This document shows, one piece after another, positions 1-14,300 of a DNA stretch of 64,000 nucleotides (positions within the stretch are counted from its first letter, which is position 1; each line of letters begins with the position of its first letter). The notes beneath the pieces were generated by a model. It saw nothing but the letters and a program-made list of their open reading frames with translations, was not told the origin of the DNA and searched no databases. The stretch spans positions 14,712,022 through 14,776,021 of the forward strand of contig OY855913.1 of assembly GCA_963693305.1 (NCBI GenBank). Direction: 5' to 3'. A program made the translations under genes and the position numbers. The DNA comes from Meandrina meandrites (Eukaryota; Cnidaria; Anthozoa; Scleractinia; Meandrinidae).

Positions 1-340
1 TGTCACAAGCAAACTCCGCCACACACAGTTGAAACAAACAGTATGGTTGTTGCTTTCCCTGTTTGGAACTTCTCTTTCATAAACATCACTAATATTCACC
101 TTCCGAATGTTGCTGTTACAACTACTCAAGTTCAAAAGGGATGCAATCAAAATTAATTGAAAACTCAGTGCCATGCAGCCAAAATTTGTATTGATCTGTT
201 TTTGAGGCGAACGAACAAGTTGAAATTTCATTGTTCTGCACTCAACATTTCATTGCCTGAAATTATAAATGCTGAAATATGTTGTTTCCATTCTGCTTTG
301 TGATTGGTTAAATTTGTCTGGGTAACTGCACTGTAATCTT
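1..340. repeat. Dispersed repeat fragment (same family as 49742-52045)
   Basis: This stretch matches bases 51650-51890 in the same orientation, and the reverse complement of about 49920-50790, with scattered substitutions. It therefore belongs to the arm of the palindromic element described at 49742-52045. It lies in the NAA25 intron just upstream of the first visible exon. No coding potential is visible, and the left edge is cut by the window. Confidence 0.7.
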
Positions 341-654
341 TTATTTACTTTTCTGCAAAATGGCAGTAATTAGAACAGATCAACAAGAAACTATTGCTTC
401 ATTTAGTGGCACGAGGTGTCCTGCTCTAAAAATACTTTTGCAAAATGTTTTTAGTGGCAACAGAAAAACTTGAGCTTGGAGTACTGCACAAAAATGACTT
501 TTAATTAGATGCTATTGTGATATAGCTCCTTAAAACTTGTTTTTTTATTGAGTTAGTTGGGTTTGTGTAGAAAATGGTCTTTTAAAATTAGTATGGTTTG
601 GGGGAAAAATTCATGAAAGGTTTTTCATTTTTTTTAATGAATTTTATTTTTCAG

Positions 655-3600
655 ATTGCAGTTCCACTGTAGATTTATTAATAGAATATTTTAAACGGTT
701 TGGAGACAAGACCTGTTGTTTTTGGGATCTTGCACCTTATTTGTACCTAAATCTTCAAGAAATGTCAGAGAGAGAAAAGGTAACAAGACATTGATGGAAC
801 ACTTGTACAGACATAAGACACACTCATAAGCAGAAAGCCCAACTTATGGCCACCTTGACAAAACTCCATTTGAACTTCCATACAAATCCTTTGAGAATCC
901 ATTCCATTCTTGAACACTTTCAAGGGGTATGATTGAGAATGTTCTTTTGTTTATAGACTCCCATAAGCAAACACACCAAAAATAAAAATTCGTAATTGCT
1001 GCAATCATATTTTAACTTTGAATTCCTTGGTGTCACAATCACCAAAAGACTATGTAGACAGAACACACTGGTGGTGTGGGCAACTTTAGTCTGACTGCAA
1101 ACTTTACTTTTCAGATTAAACTAGATAGACATGGAATGATGGACTGTTTTGATTAGCTAAAACTATACCAAAATGTTTTTGAAAATACTTACTATATACT
1201 TATCAGTAACTTTTGTCTGCTTTTTCAGTTTGTTGAAGTGTTGAAGAGCACCTTGCCATCTGTTTGTGATGAAGATTCTGACTCATCGCATGTATGTACA
1301 GTGCCTGACTTCATGTACCTACATTTAGAATAATAAACATTAGTCTAATTTCCAGAGGTAAATATAAGAATGGGACATTCTGATTGGTCAAGAAGCTCTG
1401 GTGTGTGACACTATATTCACCGTGGTAGGCAGTGAATATAGCATTTCAGGGCTTGGTTCCTAAGCCACACCACATTTGCTGAATGAAATGTTTGGTTTTT
1501 TTTTTTGAAAGAAATCACTCCTAGACCAGGATATTCAAAACATTAAGAATTTTGGAAATTGACTGCCAAGGCTTTTGGACCTAAAATGTTTTCAAGAGAT
1601 GTTCTCAAGGCATTGGAATTGGTGGTTAAACATGGTGGCTTTCTAGATTGCACAAGGCAATGTCAGAGAAACTCAATGATTTCGACTGAACCAAAATTAT
1701 TCAGTTCTCTTCTTATTCAGTTCATCTCTTTTTCTCTTTATTCAGTTCTCTTCAATGCAAAATCATTCAGTTCTCTGAACCAAAATTAATCAGTTCTCTT
1801 CAATCCAAAGCTACTTATTTCAAGAGGATTTACACAATCGCTCAGAAGTCGCTGGATTAAACAAAGATACCAGATATCTGTCTTTTTTGTAGTGTTTGTT
1901 TTGTTCCGTCTTAGTGCTTAAACTTAAGTTCAAATTGTGGTTTGCAATTGTAACACTCCAAATCACTCAAGCTCGATGTACACTCAAAAGCACATGGTTT
2001 AATTCAAACCCATACTTCATGCAAGTCACACTAAATATATCATCTAACAACTACTTCATGTAAGTCGCACAGGATATAACAGCAATCAATGAATTAAATT
2101 GTTTACACATATACAAGCAAGCACTTGTGCTTCAGTTAGTTCTTGATATTCACCACTGAAAATTAGACTTCAACAATTATTTGCCTCAGGATCATTCCCC
2201 TTGATGGGTAATTTGTAAGGAACCTGAAAGCAAAAACAGCAGTTATTCTTTGTTACTGTTATCTCAGAAGAGGGTAGGGTGGTGAGGAGGGGGAGTAAGA
2301 GACCACTGAAGTTAAATGTGACTGGAAAATGCCATGTGTGCAAATAAAATCAGGAAATTTATTAGTATTAAAATTAATACCCACCTGCAGGGTCTTAGGG
2401 TTTAAAATAAGCCTTTTACTCGTTCAAATTTAAGTCAGTTTTGTATTCATTTTGCTAGACAGAATGGATTTCCCATGTTTGTGTATACCTGGCCCAAAAC
2501 GGGAATGAATTTTCTTCATTTTTCTTTGGTACGCCTGATTAATGTACTATGAGTTCTTTGGTCAAGAGAATTACCAATTCCTTTGATTAATTTATTTAAA
2601 GGACTTGAGGGAAAAATGATTGCAATACCCATTACAAAGTGATACCAGATGGGGTATACTAACAGGTAAAAAGGAAGGCTACAATACTAAGAATATCAAG
2701 AACACTGCCGTACTAGGTGTACTAACCGTACCAGGGGAAAAAGTGGAAAATGGTTCCCGTTTCGCGCACCATATGTGTTTGTGAGTGAAAAGTTGCATAT
2801 TTTACACCTGAACAAATACCTACAAAACAAAACTGTTCATGATGCTTTGTTTGGAAGGGAATTGTCACAAATTTACGAAACATGTAAAAAAAACTGAGCA
2901 ATGTCATCTAGGGCTAGGAGCAACACGATATAGCCCCAGATGACATTGCACAGTTTTTTAAAATTTTAAAAAAGTGCCTGAGCAAGTTTGATTGTCTTAT
3001 TTTTGAAATGTTTTTTATCAAAGAACTGAAACCAACTCTAAACAAACAATGCGATTCCATCCGCGCAAAATTATTTGTTTAGGTCGGTTTTTAATTATTT
3101 TAATTGTTTTTAATTGTTTCCGTAGTATTTTTAGTCCTTTCAAACTTCCAACTTCATTAATATTTTGTCACTTATTTTTACATATTTACGTATTTTATCG
3201 CATTTCAGCGTTCGTGACATTTTTGCCTGATTTTACAATAATTTATAAGCAAAATTAATGGCATTAATAATAGATAACAGTAATTACCATACAGTGTGGA
3301 TGTGTAAAATGTAGGATAAATACAAAGATCTTATTACTGAGATGTAGATGCCAGAAGTACATGTAATCCACGGTTGCATTTATTTTGCTTTACCACACTT
3401 TAACTAGTTTAAAAAACTTACATCATTGGCCCGATTTACACTACCGAAACAGGTAGAGCGCAAATTCGTAACGGTTGTTTTTGGTGCCAAACAGCAACGA
3501 TCTGCGTCACATGGCTTTGCTTGTCAAATGAAAAAGGTGAACGTACGCAGTCACATTCCTGAACGTTTCATTCAACATTTGATGAAGCTTTCGATGATGG

Positions 3601-5359
3601 CATTCTCTGTAAACAGCAAAGGCAGGACATTTATATCAGGAAAACCAATCGATGACAACCTAAGAGGCAGTATAATCGACACGATTATTGCTAATGGTGG
3701 CGATGCATCATCAGGATATTTTCCTGGGACCTGTACCGATGTTGCGAATCGAAAAGCGCGAACAACAAAGTCAGAACGCAAAGGAATGTAACCACGTGCG
3801 TTTACCTTTTTCATTTGATAAGCAAAGCCACATGACGCAGATCGTTGCTGTTTGGCGCCAAAAACAACCATTATGCATGTTTTTGAATTCGCGCTCTACC
3901 TGTTTCAGTAGTACTAGAGACAGATCATCCGTCCAGACAGATCATCCATCGAGACGGATTATCCATATAGTATAAATACAGGAGGAGTTATATAACAGGG
4001 ACTATCAGATTTCTTACAGATGGATGATCCGTTCAGACGAATTATCCCCAGTAATTCGTTGATGAACACGAATTATCCAGATAGTTCGTCTGGACGGATG
4101 ATCTGTCTGTTTGCCCGTATTTATACGCAGACGAATTATCAGATGAACTATCATTCTTTGCCCAAGTTCGTCCCAGACGGATGATCCGTCTCTAGTATAA
4201 ATCGGGCCATTTATTCAACCTAACAGTGGGAGGCGCCGTGGCCTAATGGTTAGTGCGCTGGACTCCGGATCGAACGGTCCGGGTTCGAGCCCTAGTCGGG
4301 GCCACTGTGTTGTGTTCTTGGGCAAGACACTTTACTCTCATAGTGCTTCTCTCCACCCAGGTGTATAAATGGGTACCGGCGAAATACTGCTGGGGGTAAC
4401 CCTGCGATGGACTAGTTAGCATTCCATCCAGGGGGGAGTAGAAATACTCCTAGTCGCTTAATGCTACGGAAACCGGGATAAGCTCCGGCGGTATGAGCCA
4501 CTTTGTAGGCTTGACGCAGACTTTACCTTTACCTTACCTTATTCAACCTAACAGACACAAAATCAAAACCAGTTATGACTCGGTTTGGTCACATGATTTT
4601 TCCACACTTGGCTCCCATTCATATCTGTATTTGCTAGAGGCTCTCAATGGCTCATTGCTTGTTGTGATTTGCAATTACAATGACAATGGTTTTGTTTTGG
4701 TTTCGCCACACTTTATTGAAAACAGTCCAACATGTATTGCAGCTGGCAAATTATGGTAATTTGCCTTGTAGTCAGGTACACCATTCTTCCTTTCCACTGT
4801 ACATTCATGTTTTTCATTGGATGCTCTCCTGGGATTGTCCAACTTTTGGTGACACAGGGTTACATGAAGGTTTCTTTTTGAGATTAGAATTTTTACAAAC
4901 TTATCGTTTGAGCAAGTTTTGTGTTTCCTTATTAAAAGACTTTCACCTATTAATTTTTCTTCACAGATAAAACTTATGCACAGAAGGCTTAATATTGAGC
5001 AGATTTCAAGACATCTAGGATTCCATTGTTCTCTTTCCTGTGATGAAAAGATTGCTCTTTCAAAGGAATATCTGAAGCAGCACAGTGATGGTTTGGTTTA
5101 TGGTCAGTAAACAAACCTTCTTTTGCGGATAAACTATTTCAATGTTATCTCACTGTATTTGCTTTAAATCCAGGTCAGAATCTGTTACCAACAGAGCTTC
5201 AGTACAGTGATGGTTTTGCACAACTAGCTGCACACCTTCTGTTGGAAGTAAATAGTGACACAGGTAATACTACATTGTTGTGCAACTCCTCAAGCCCTAA
5301 AAATACTATTTATTATTATAAACAACAACAATAGTAGTAATAATAATAGTATAATAGTA

Positions 5360-5395
<36 letters not shown>

Positions 5396-8300
5396 TATAA
5401 CAAAAATAATTGTTATTGTTTTTGTATTTTAGAGATTCATCAAATAAAGATAATTATAGTAAAAAAATAAGTAATAAAGATTTAAAAATGTTCTTTGGCT
5501 TAACCTTTTTAAAAATACAAGCTTTCAATTGTTTGATCTACAGTCTTTGAGGGTTAAAATAAAATGAAAAGAGGCAAGGCTGTAGCCTACGTGCAGACGT
5601 CTCCATTTCCTTTGCTTCACGCGGAAAGGGACATCTGCATAATGCCGTTACTAATTGTGTTCCAGTATCCCGCTGTTCGGGTTTTGAATTTCGCATAAAT
5701 TATGGTGTTGTTGTTTTTGTTGCAAGGCCATTGAATTGTAACTTCTACCAGAGTTTTAAAACGTCTTTCTGTCTGATCGCTCCAAAATTACCGGTCTAAC
5801 AGGAGAAATGGGAACTGTTGTGACAGGATGAGCAGTTTTCGCGGGAGTAGATGTGAGTGGCGAAGTAACACTGTTTGGTGAACAAGAAACCGATTCGTCG
5901 AGAAGAACTCACTTCTCCGGCAAAACCGATAGCAATTAATCTACACTCTCTTGGAACTTCTTCTTAACTGTGAGCCCTGCCTTGAAGGTTTCGAACTGTA
6001 ATCATTAAAAAGTTCCTCGCCAATTTTCTTCAAGTTATCATGAAGTCCTCGTCACTTCCGAAGCTTTGCAACACACGATTTACATATACAGGGCGAAATA
6101 GAATGAACAATAAACTGAAGAGAACTGATTTCTTCGAAAACTTTAAACTGTCCACGACCTTGAATGAGATTTTTGTCGTTGTGGTTCACGATCGGTGAAA
6201 AACACAGCACACAATCACTCATGCTTTAATTTGGTCGACATGTTTTGATCTGTCAATAGAAAACCGCAGTTAATTTAACCCGCATTAATTATCTTAAGTG
6301 TTTCGCGATGATAGCCAATCGGAGTTGATTCTAACAATGCCTACTGTTAAGAAACCAATCAGAGCGTGGTCCCTGAATTCTGGAGAAACAGCAGGATACT
6401 GGAACACGATTAGGAACGGCATTACGCGGACGTCCCTTTCCATGTGAAGTAAAGGAAATGGAGACGCCTGCACGCAGGCTAGCAAGGCTGCTGCCTAAGG
6501 AAATTTCTAAGGAGCCCTTCGGGCTCCTAACATCAAAAGTTAGGAGCCCAAGCCATTACTTTAGGAGCTCAGTTGCCATGATCGATCAAGGGGGAGGGGG
6601 TGGGGTTGTAGTAATAATACCATTCATTCTTCATTCCATATTTGGGAGTTGGTCCCAGTCCTAAACACTTGAAAATAAATGGTTTTCAAAGTTGCTGAAT
6701 TTTGCAAAGGCACATTAGGTATTTGATATGCTAAAATTATCTCGATTGTGGAAAATTGTAGTATTTCCTTTTTGAAATGAAGCACTTATTGTTTTGAACG
6801 GGATATATCTTACGCCAGTGGAACAAAGTTACAAGGAAATGGAAGTCATTAGATGAGAATGGAAAATAGATGCTTAGGCGCCCATCCGGGCTCCTTGAAC
6901 AAAAATTTAGTCGCCCACACTCGTAACGTAGGCTACCGGGCGCCCATTAGGCAGCAGCCTTGAGAGGCAATAAAAATTCTAAATATAAATGTGAATATGA
7001 ATAGAGTATATAAATTAATCATGAATATTTGATTGTAGGAAGCACAGATATGAACTGGCATCTTCTGATCATGTTAGAGAGTGCTTTGAAGGCGAGTCCC
7101 TCCAACCATCACTTCAAACTGTTGTTGATGAAGGTCTATTGTTCAATGGGTAAGTTGGCTCCTTCATGGAAAAAAAAATCATATTATAATTCCAGTGATG
7201 TGTGTTCAGTTTTTGTTAGATCAAAAAATGGTGGCTTCCTTTCCAGTGATGAACCAAATCCAACTCCTACCTTGCTTAGTAAAGATGAGGAGAAGTAGAG
7301 CTTCACTGAGGAAAGGCTTTGACAGTTACACCGTACATACAATGGCACTGGTATAACTGCACTCTTTGAGTCTAGAGCTTTGATGTGATCTTAAAACTTC
7401 TCTCTATTCCAGGAGCCTGTAGTCCATGTTTAGCACTGTATGAGGGATTAGAGGTCAAACACATTGAACAAGACGTTGTTGGGTAAGCATAGATACAAAT
7501 TTTGTAATCACAGCTGGACCATTGATCATCAGCTATTTCAAGTAATGTTTTTTAATCAAAGCTTCAAGGTTACCTCATGAGAGGAAAAACAAATACTTCA
7601 TGTGCAAAAATACAAACTTGTAAATTTACTCTACACCATTTTGCAATTCCAATGAATACCCAGATCACCATTCCGCCTTGTTGCATAGGCTTGTAACGCT
7701 TTCATCTGACAAAGTCAATTGAAATGGATTATTCAATTTTGTTGTCATCAGAATATTAGACTTTCTTAAAAAGAAGCCTCAGTGATTTTCTCTTTTTTTG
7801 TCTTTTTTTTCCCCAGGTATACTGTTACTCGTTATACTGAAGCTCTTGGCCATTTTGAGGCAGCTTCATCTGTCTACTTAAACATATTAAAATTCTTTTA
7901 TGGAAATCAGAAAAATGTAAGTCAACATTCATTATACAATAATTTAGAAAGTTCTTGTGCTTATTAGTTGAGAGCTATGGTTGAACAGAAAATGTAGTTG
8001 TGTTGTTTATAATTTATTTCATTTATCAATTATTATTTTTCTTGAGTGTGTGCATTAATTATTGATCTAAATTCCTGATGGCCAAAACTAGGGAGGATTT
8101 GAGGATATCCCGAGGGGATGCCAGAATTTGCAAATAAGGTTATAAATAGAACTAAATGTTTTGAAAAGACTTGCATGCATGATTTTTGAAAGCTGTTTGT
8201 TTCTTAGTGGAACAGTTGGTATTAATGGTTGTAAGCAAATATCTGTATACAGGTGTATGTGTTTAACGCAAATTTATTTGTATTCAGGTGTATGTAAGTG

Positions 8301-11300
8301 TAACTACATTGTAACATAAGGTATGAGCAGTAGGTGATTAACATACATGGTTGGTTCATTTAAGACACCAGAACATATCATAGCTGCATACAAATATGGA
8401 TCATTTGAAAAGGTCAGATAACATTGATCATCAAACTGTTCTTATAAAGTGGAAATTAACTTTGTTTCATTACTGAGTTATGTAAACAAATAAATTCCCC
8501 GATTATAGCTCTAAGTTAATAGATGCTTGTTGTTTTCCTCTGCTCCATTTTGATGTCATAGCTCTTCATTATCCATGTAGCATCTCTGAATAAGTTGTTA
8601 CTTACACACAAAATTCAAAAAGAACAACAGTGAGCATTATCATTGCAATTTTGTTTTAAGGTAATCTTCAGCAATATCTTTGAGCAATGTTTGGAAATGG
8701 GGCAAAGTCTTTGCATGATTAGCAATTTGCATTCAGTTTCAGGTTTTTTGCACTGCTTGCAATGTTAGGCAATGAGAATGATAAAATTACAAACCACAAG
8801 GCACAAGGGCAACCGCTCTTATGAAGACTGAATGTCACTGGCCAGCCACATCTTGCAGCTAACAATATATTTACTGATGATCTCATTAAAAAAAAACTTA
8901 AGAATAAATAATTCCTAGTTATGCTAGTCATGCTTAATCTTGAAAGCAATTATAAATACAGTACACATAATATTGAATTATAATCTTCTTTTGTGCAGAT
9001 CCCTGAATTCATCAATCTCCAGAGACGACTTGATCTCTCTCTTCATTTTGCTACTGTAAATTATGAAAACATGCTTCTTGAAGTCTTCCTTAAGGCAAAC
9101 AGGTACACATTAATTTGTTTATTTGTGTAGCAAAAACCCTGACCCTTAAGGAAGCCCCATATGCCACTTTGGGCACTTTTGGGTCCTGAGTGAGTTAAAA
9201 AAAAGGCTAAGGGTCAGTTAGAGTTGAACTGTTGTTGGAACAGCTTTGGGATTATCAGAAAGCACTGATGGAGTGAGACACTCAATGACAGTACAACTGA
9301 ATCAACTTGAATTTCTTTATTGCTTGAATCAATGTCCTTATATACAATAATTGTAGCTAACGTATTAATTGTTTGAAAATACATTGGACAAATAAGAGTT
9401 TCCTTTGGGATGAACAACTTTATTATGACAAATTCATGATTATTATGAGAGCAGACTGCTATGCTAAAACTTGTTGAGCACTAGAGGGAACTAGCCTTTC
9501 TATGTGTATTGAGAATGAAAGCACAGAATATTGTTTGATATTCCACATGAATACTAGAATATTTTCATGCTTACTTCAACAACAAGGGGCCACACAAAGT
9601 TCATATGTCCAGTTATAACTATGTAATCAATGTTATCTAAGAATGCCTTTGTCATGCAATTGTCGGTCACCTTTGGGTTGACTTTACTACTTCTGTTTTG
9701 AACTTTTCTTTTAAATAAATATTAGAATTTGATCAATAATAGTAACCTTTTTTGTTAGTCTTTCAGATGCTCAAAGTCATTTCACTGAAAACAACCTCTT
9801 GGACAAGTGCTCTTTAGCAAGTAATTTTTTTGAACATTCTAATTTTTTGTCATTTGCAAGTTATATTTAATGGTACATATGTAAGAGAGCCAAGAGCCAT
9901 CATAAAAAAGGAGAATTTCCGCAAATAAATCAATTATTTTTTGAATGTGTTTGATTTGTAGAATACTGGATGAAAGATTTGAAGGACAACAGGGATTTGA
10001 AAATACTTCAAACATGGGATGTTCCAGAAAGGTTTGTTTTGAATACTGCTCACTCTACTATTAACCAGCAGGTCTAAAACACATATTGAATTGATTAGGT
10101 CAATTAATGACAAAAATGAATTTCAAGTGGTAAAAACAACAACAACATGACATTTTCAGATTAGGATATACTTGTTTTAAGCAGCATAGCAATAGTGTGT
10201 GGCTTGATAATATTACTATGTATCAACCTAACATTTTTTAAGTGATACAAGTTTTTCTGACCTTCCTTTAAAGATGTTGTATTGTTAGTACTTACCTAGT
10301 GCCTTCCTTTCCAATGATGAATCAAATCCAACTCTTACCTTGCTTTGTAAAGATGAGGAGAAGTAGAGCTTCACTGAGGAAAGGCATTAGGAAACTATGA
10401 TATGTATTACTGCTGTGTATTCCAGTCACCAGCAAGTGCCCCTGAATTGAATTAAAAGTGTGTTTAATTGTTAATTGAAGTGGGGGTTACTTTTTTACCC
10501 TTCACTTTTACTTATTCTTGAATTTTAGCAAGTAAGATTTGTGTTTTGCCAGCATTAGGTGTGGATCAATATGTTTGCTTTGCAGGCAGTTGTCAAAGGA
10601 TCAAGAATTGAAGTGTGTGGAGCAAGAAGTGAGTTGAACATACTGTATATCTCCATTTAACTGTTTACCACTTACTTTCTTTGTGGTTTGACACTGGGTG
10701 TTTTTTCAATGTTACTTTGTGAAAGTAACAGCGAAAAAAACAGTCAGTGCCAAACCACAAAGAAACTATGTTATCACCTGACTACAATCACACAATGTTT
10801 ACCAGTTCATTGTCTAATTTGACAAAATATAATTTGATTTAAATATTTTTTGTTATCAAGTTTTTAATGCTCAAGTTCTTTGCATTCAGACCATATTAAG
10901 CCTTATCTTATACCTCTTTTTATCTACCAGGTCTTTGTATTCACATTGCATTTACTCTTTCTGTTTACAAGTGTGTAAGACCAAGTTCATCCAAACTCAG
11001 TCTAACAATTCTTATTTAACCAAACAATTCAAAGTGAAAAATAATACCTTTTGTTGTTGTTTTTTCCCTGCCTGTTGTGAATTCTTCAAACCAATCCCAA
11101 ATGGAAAGGAAAACCCACACTTGGTATTTCGATATTAATTCTTAGGTTTTGTGGTTAAGACTACGATTTCTTGTCCTGAGAGCCCTGGCAGTAGCTGTTT
11201 CCTTGGTGCCCAAGCCTCCACAGAATATGCAAACCATGAACAATGGGGAGGCTGTCACTGATTTTCCTTTGGAAGGAGTGATAAGTGAATTGAAGGAAAT

Positions 11301-14300
11301 TTTACAGGAAGTTGAATTGCATTCTGGAACAAGAGCAAAGGTATAAATCAAATTCATGAAGAAACAATAAATTACACTGTCAAGATTCTTATAAGTGGAC
11401 ACCTTTGGCACCAGCCTGGTACATACATTATTGAGAAGAGGCACTAATGGGACAAACAAGTCTCTGTTTCATAATATCAATATTTAGTACGCGCTTTCAG
11501 TCAAAGGCTTTAATTACACAAAAATATATATTAAGTGACCTAAATAGTAAGGATTGTGGGCTAAGCAGATCCATATCCTCTGTTCCCCTCCCCTCCCCTC
11601 CCTTGCAGCCTTTCACCTACCCTTCGCCGTTACGTTTTCTACTCCTCACTCTTCCCTCCCAGCTTTTTGGTGGTGCTTCGTGGGTGAGTGACCATGACAA
11701 AAAACTAAAACAAAACTTGAGCAAATTGGGAACTGGCTTGGCCTTATATGCTGCCCAGTTAATTATTTATTTGGCTTACTTTAATTTCTGTGTTAATATA
11801 GCTGCCATTTCTGGGTCCACCATGCTCGAGGCTCCCAGGGTTTTTGGATGGTCAGCATGGAGCTATGCTAGTCACCATGCTAAGCATATGTGATGAATGT
11901 CATCATCTGCATTATTATGCACAAGGTGGGAATCTCTTTACACATTGGGCTTAATAATTATTACAGGTAGTTTAAAATATTTGAGATTGTAAAAAGCATC
12001 TCTGCTTTAGTATCAGCAGGCAACAAAGATTAGGGTGAAACCTTGCTGATGAAGACACAATATAGTTTGCTATTTGATGTTTTTCTTTGTGCTTTTTTCT
12101 TACTCTTCATCTGCATGATTGTTTTCACTGAAAGACTGGTAATTGTGAAGAACAGCTCCCCAAACCGACTGTCGGCCATCTGTCGGCCAACTGTCGGCTG
12201 TTTGTCGGCTGACAGTCGGCTGACAGACGGCCAACAAACGGCTGACAGACGGCCGACAAACGGCCAACAGTCGGCCGACAGTCGGCCAACAGATTTTGGC
12301 TAATGTGCAGGCGATCTGTCGGCCGTTTGTCGGCTGACAGTTGGTGATGTGTCGGTAACATGGCGGTAATGTGCCGGTAAGTTGTCGGTGGTTTACCTTC
12401 AGGTTTTTTCTAGATTTTCTTCAAATGCCGCTCCCAAGATGTATAATAAATTGAAAAGAAAGTTATATCCTCTTCAGTTAGGGTAGTCACTGCTTAAAGC
12501 TGGCGTCAATGTTGCCAAAAGCGACCAGAGTATTTACGCGAGTACAGCATTTCATTTTCATTTCCATATGGGTTCGCACTGCATTGTAGGGCGATAATAG
12601 CGAGTGCGTGTCTCGAGAAGTTTATGCCTACGTTTTGCCAACTTTTGGATCAAATCATCTTCGAAAATGATTTCAGAGCTTGCCCAGTGGACTAAAAATT
12701 AAGCAGTTGATAAATTTATAACAAATTAAACTTCATATAAAAGAAAATCTCAGTGAGCGGTCAATTTTTTTGTATCAGTAAGTAGATGATGTATTACGAT
12801 GAAATACAATGTTTATCTAGTCTTTAATATTGCTTTCTATGTCGGTTAACTCCGGCTTTTTCTGTTCTATTTTACAGTAAAATGTCTGTTTTGGGAAACT
12901 GTCGGTAAGCTGTCGGTCATCTGTTGGTGGCCTGTCGGTAACCTGTCGGCCAACAGACGGCCAACAGTCGGGTGAGGGGAGCTCTTCTTCACAATTACCG
13001 AAAGACTTGCCATTGCACTACTTCAGTAAAATCCTGCTTTACAAACACCTGCTTAATAATTATGGAGACGTAATTGTTTATGGACAATGGTTTTGGTCAA
13101 TATCTTGTGTCTAATACGGATCTTGTGTCTCTACCTTCAGATATGTACTAATTGGATCTCCCATATTAATTTCAAGTAGTGTTTCACGCCATTGAAAAAC
13201 CACACACACACAAACTTACAGCTATTTATTAAGGATTCAAAGCTGACCAAGCCAGGCCCCTTATTTCCTGTGACAAAAATAGTTTTAAAAGCAAGCATTA
13301 ACGCAAAATACTTTGTTTTAAAGCAGTGATATTCCAGTGATGTTCTCAATCCATCTCCTACATTTTATTATGAGGAAAAAATAATACACAACTGAGGAAT
13401 CTAGCTGCTTTGATAACAAGTAAAATAACTATAAACAGAACATGATTCTGTGATATCACGTGGATAACAAACAGATCATAGTTCTAAAATAAGTTGTTTT
13501 GGAGTAGAAGTACTTGTTTTGAATAAGTTCAGTTTACTTTTTTTTGTCACCAAAGTATTTAAATAAAGTTACGCTACGAGCTCTCATTTTCCATGGGCCA
13601 TTATTATTAATGAGGCACAACCGAGTTGGATCTCGTTCATAGAAAACGATTATTATTGTTTTAGGCCCGGTTCATACGTCGCATTTCTGCCGTGTCGAAT
13701 TCAATTAAACGAATTAAATTCGGCAGAAGTTCAGCGTCTGAATCGGCTGTCGAATTTCTGCTGCACATTCGACTAGTCTTGTCGCATTATCCGACAGAAA
13801 TGCGACACCGATTCAAACGTCGCATTTCTGCTGTGCCGAATCTAATAAACACTACACATATTTTGCGTTTGTATATATAGTTTGGCTAGCCAGTAAGCAC
13901 AACTTGCAGAATAACCTCCAAATTATGTGCGACACAAGTGCTACATTTGTCGTACTGAATTGAATTAAATTTGACATGGCAGAAATGTGACATATGAACC
14001 GGTCCTTAGTAGACCCTCAAAGGATTCCAGTCTAAAATCTGCAATTTTACGTATTTTTAATAAGCCAAAAACCAAAAATGATTTTTCCTTTTAACAGAAA
14101 CACACACATGATGGTGTTCTATCAGAAACTAGTAGAAACTTAGCCATTTCGTTTGGAAATCTGCGTAACCGATTGGTTCTCCCATTGTTTTCTATTCGCT
14201 GATAGAACACGATCACATGGATGTTGCTCTTAAAAGGGACAATTGTTTTTTGGCTTGAAAGTACATAAAATTGAAAGTTTTGGCCTGAAATCCTGGGTCT

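Noticed and set aside
3426..3975. Overlapping ORFs of 95-121 codons on both strands
   Set aside because: They are the two inverted arms of a MITE read in the same sense; no domain.
4231..4306. Functional tRNA gene
   Set aside because: A and B boxes are present, but the sequence continues into a SINE body and tail bounded by target duplications, and the anticodon arm does not fold convincingly.
11447..11893. 148-codon ORF as a possible NAA25 exon
   Set aside because: No similarity to NAA25, no suitable splice borders, and a low-complexity CCCCTCCCCTCC segment.
12043..12361. ORFs of 78-86 codons on both strands
   Set aside because: Composed of the TGTCGGC repeat words of the MITE at 12138-12999.
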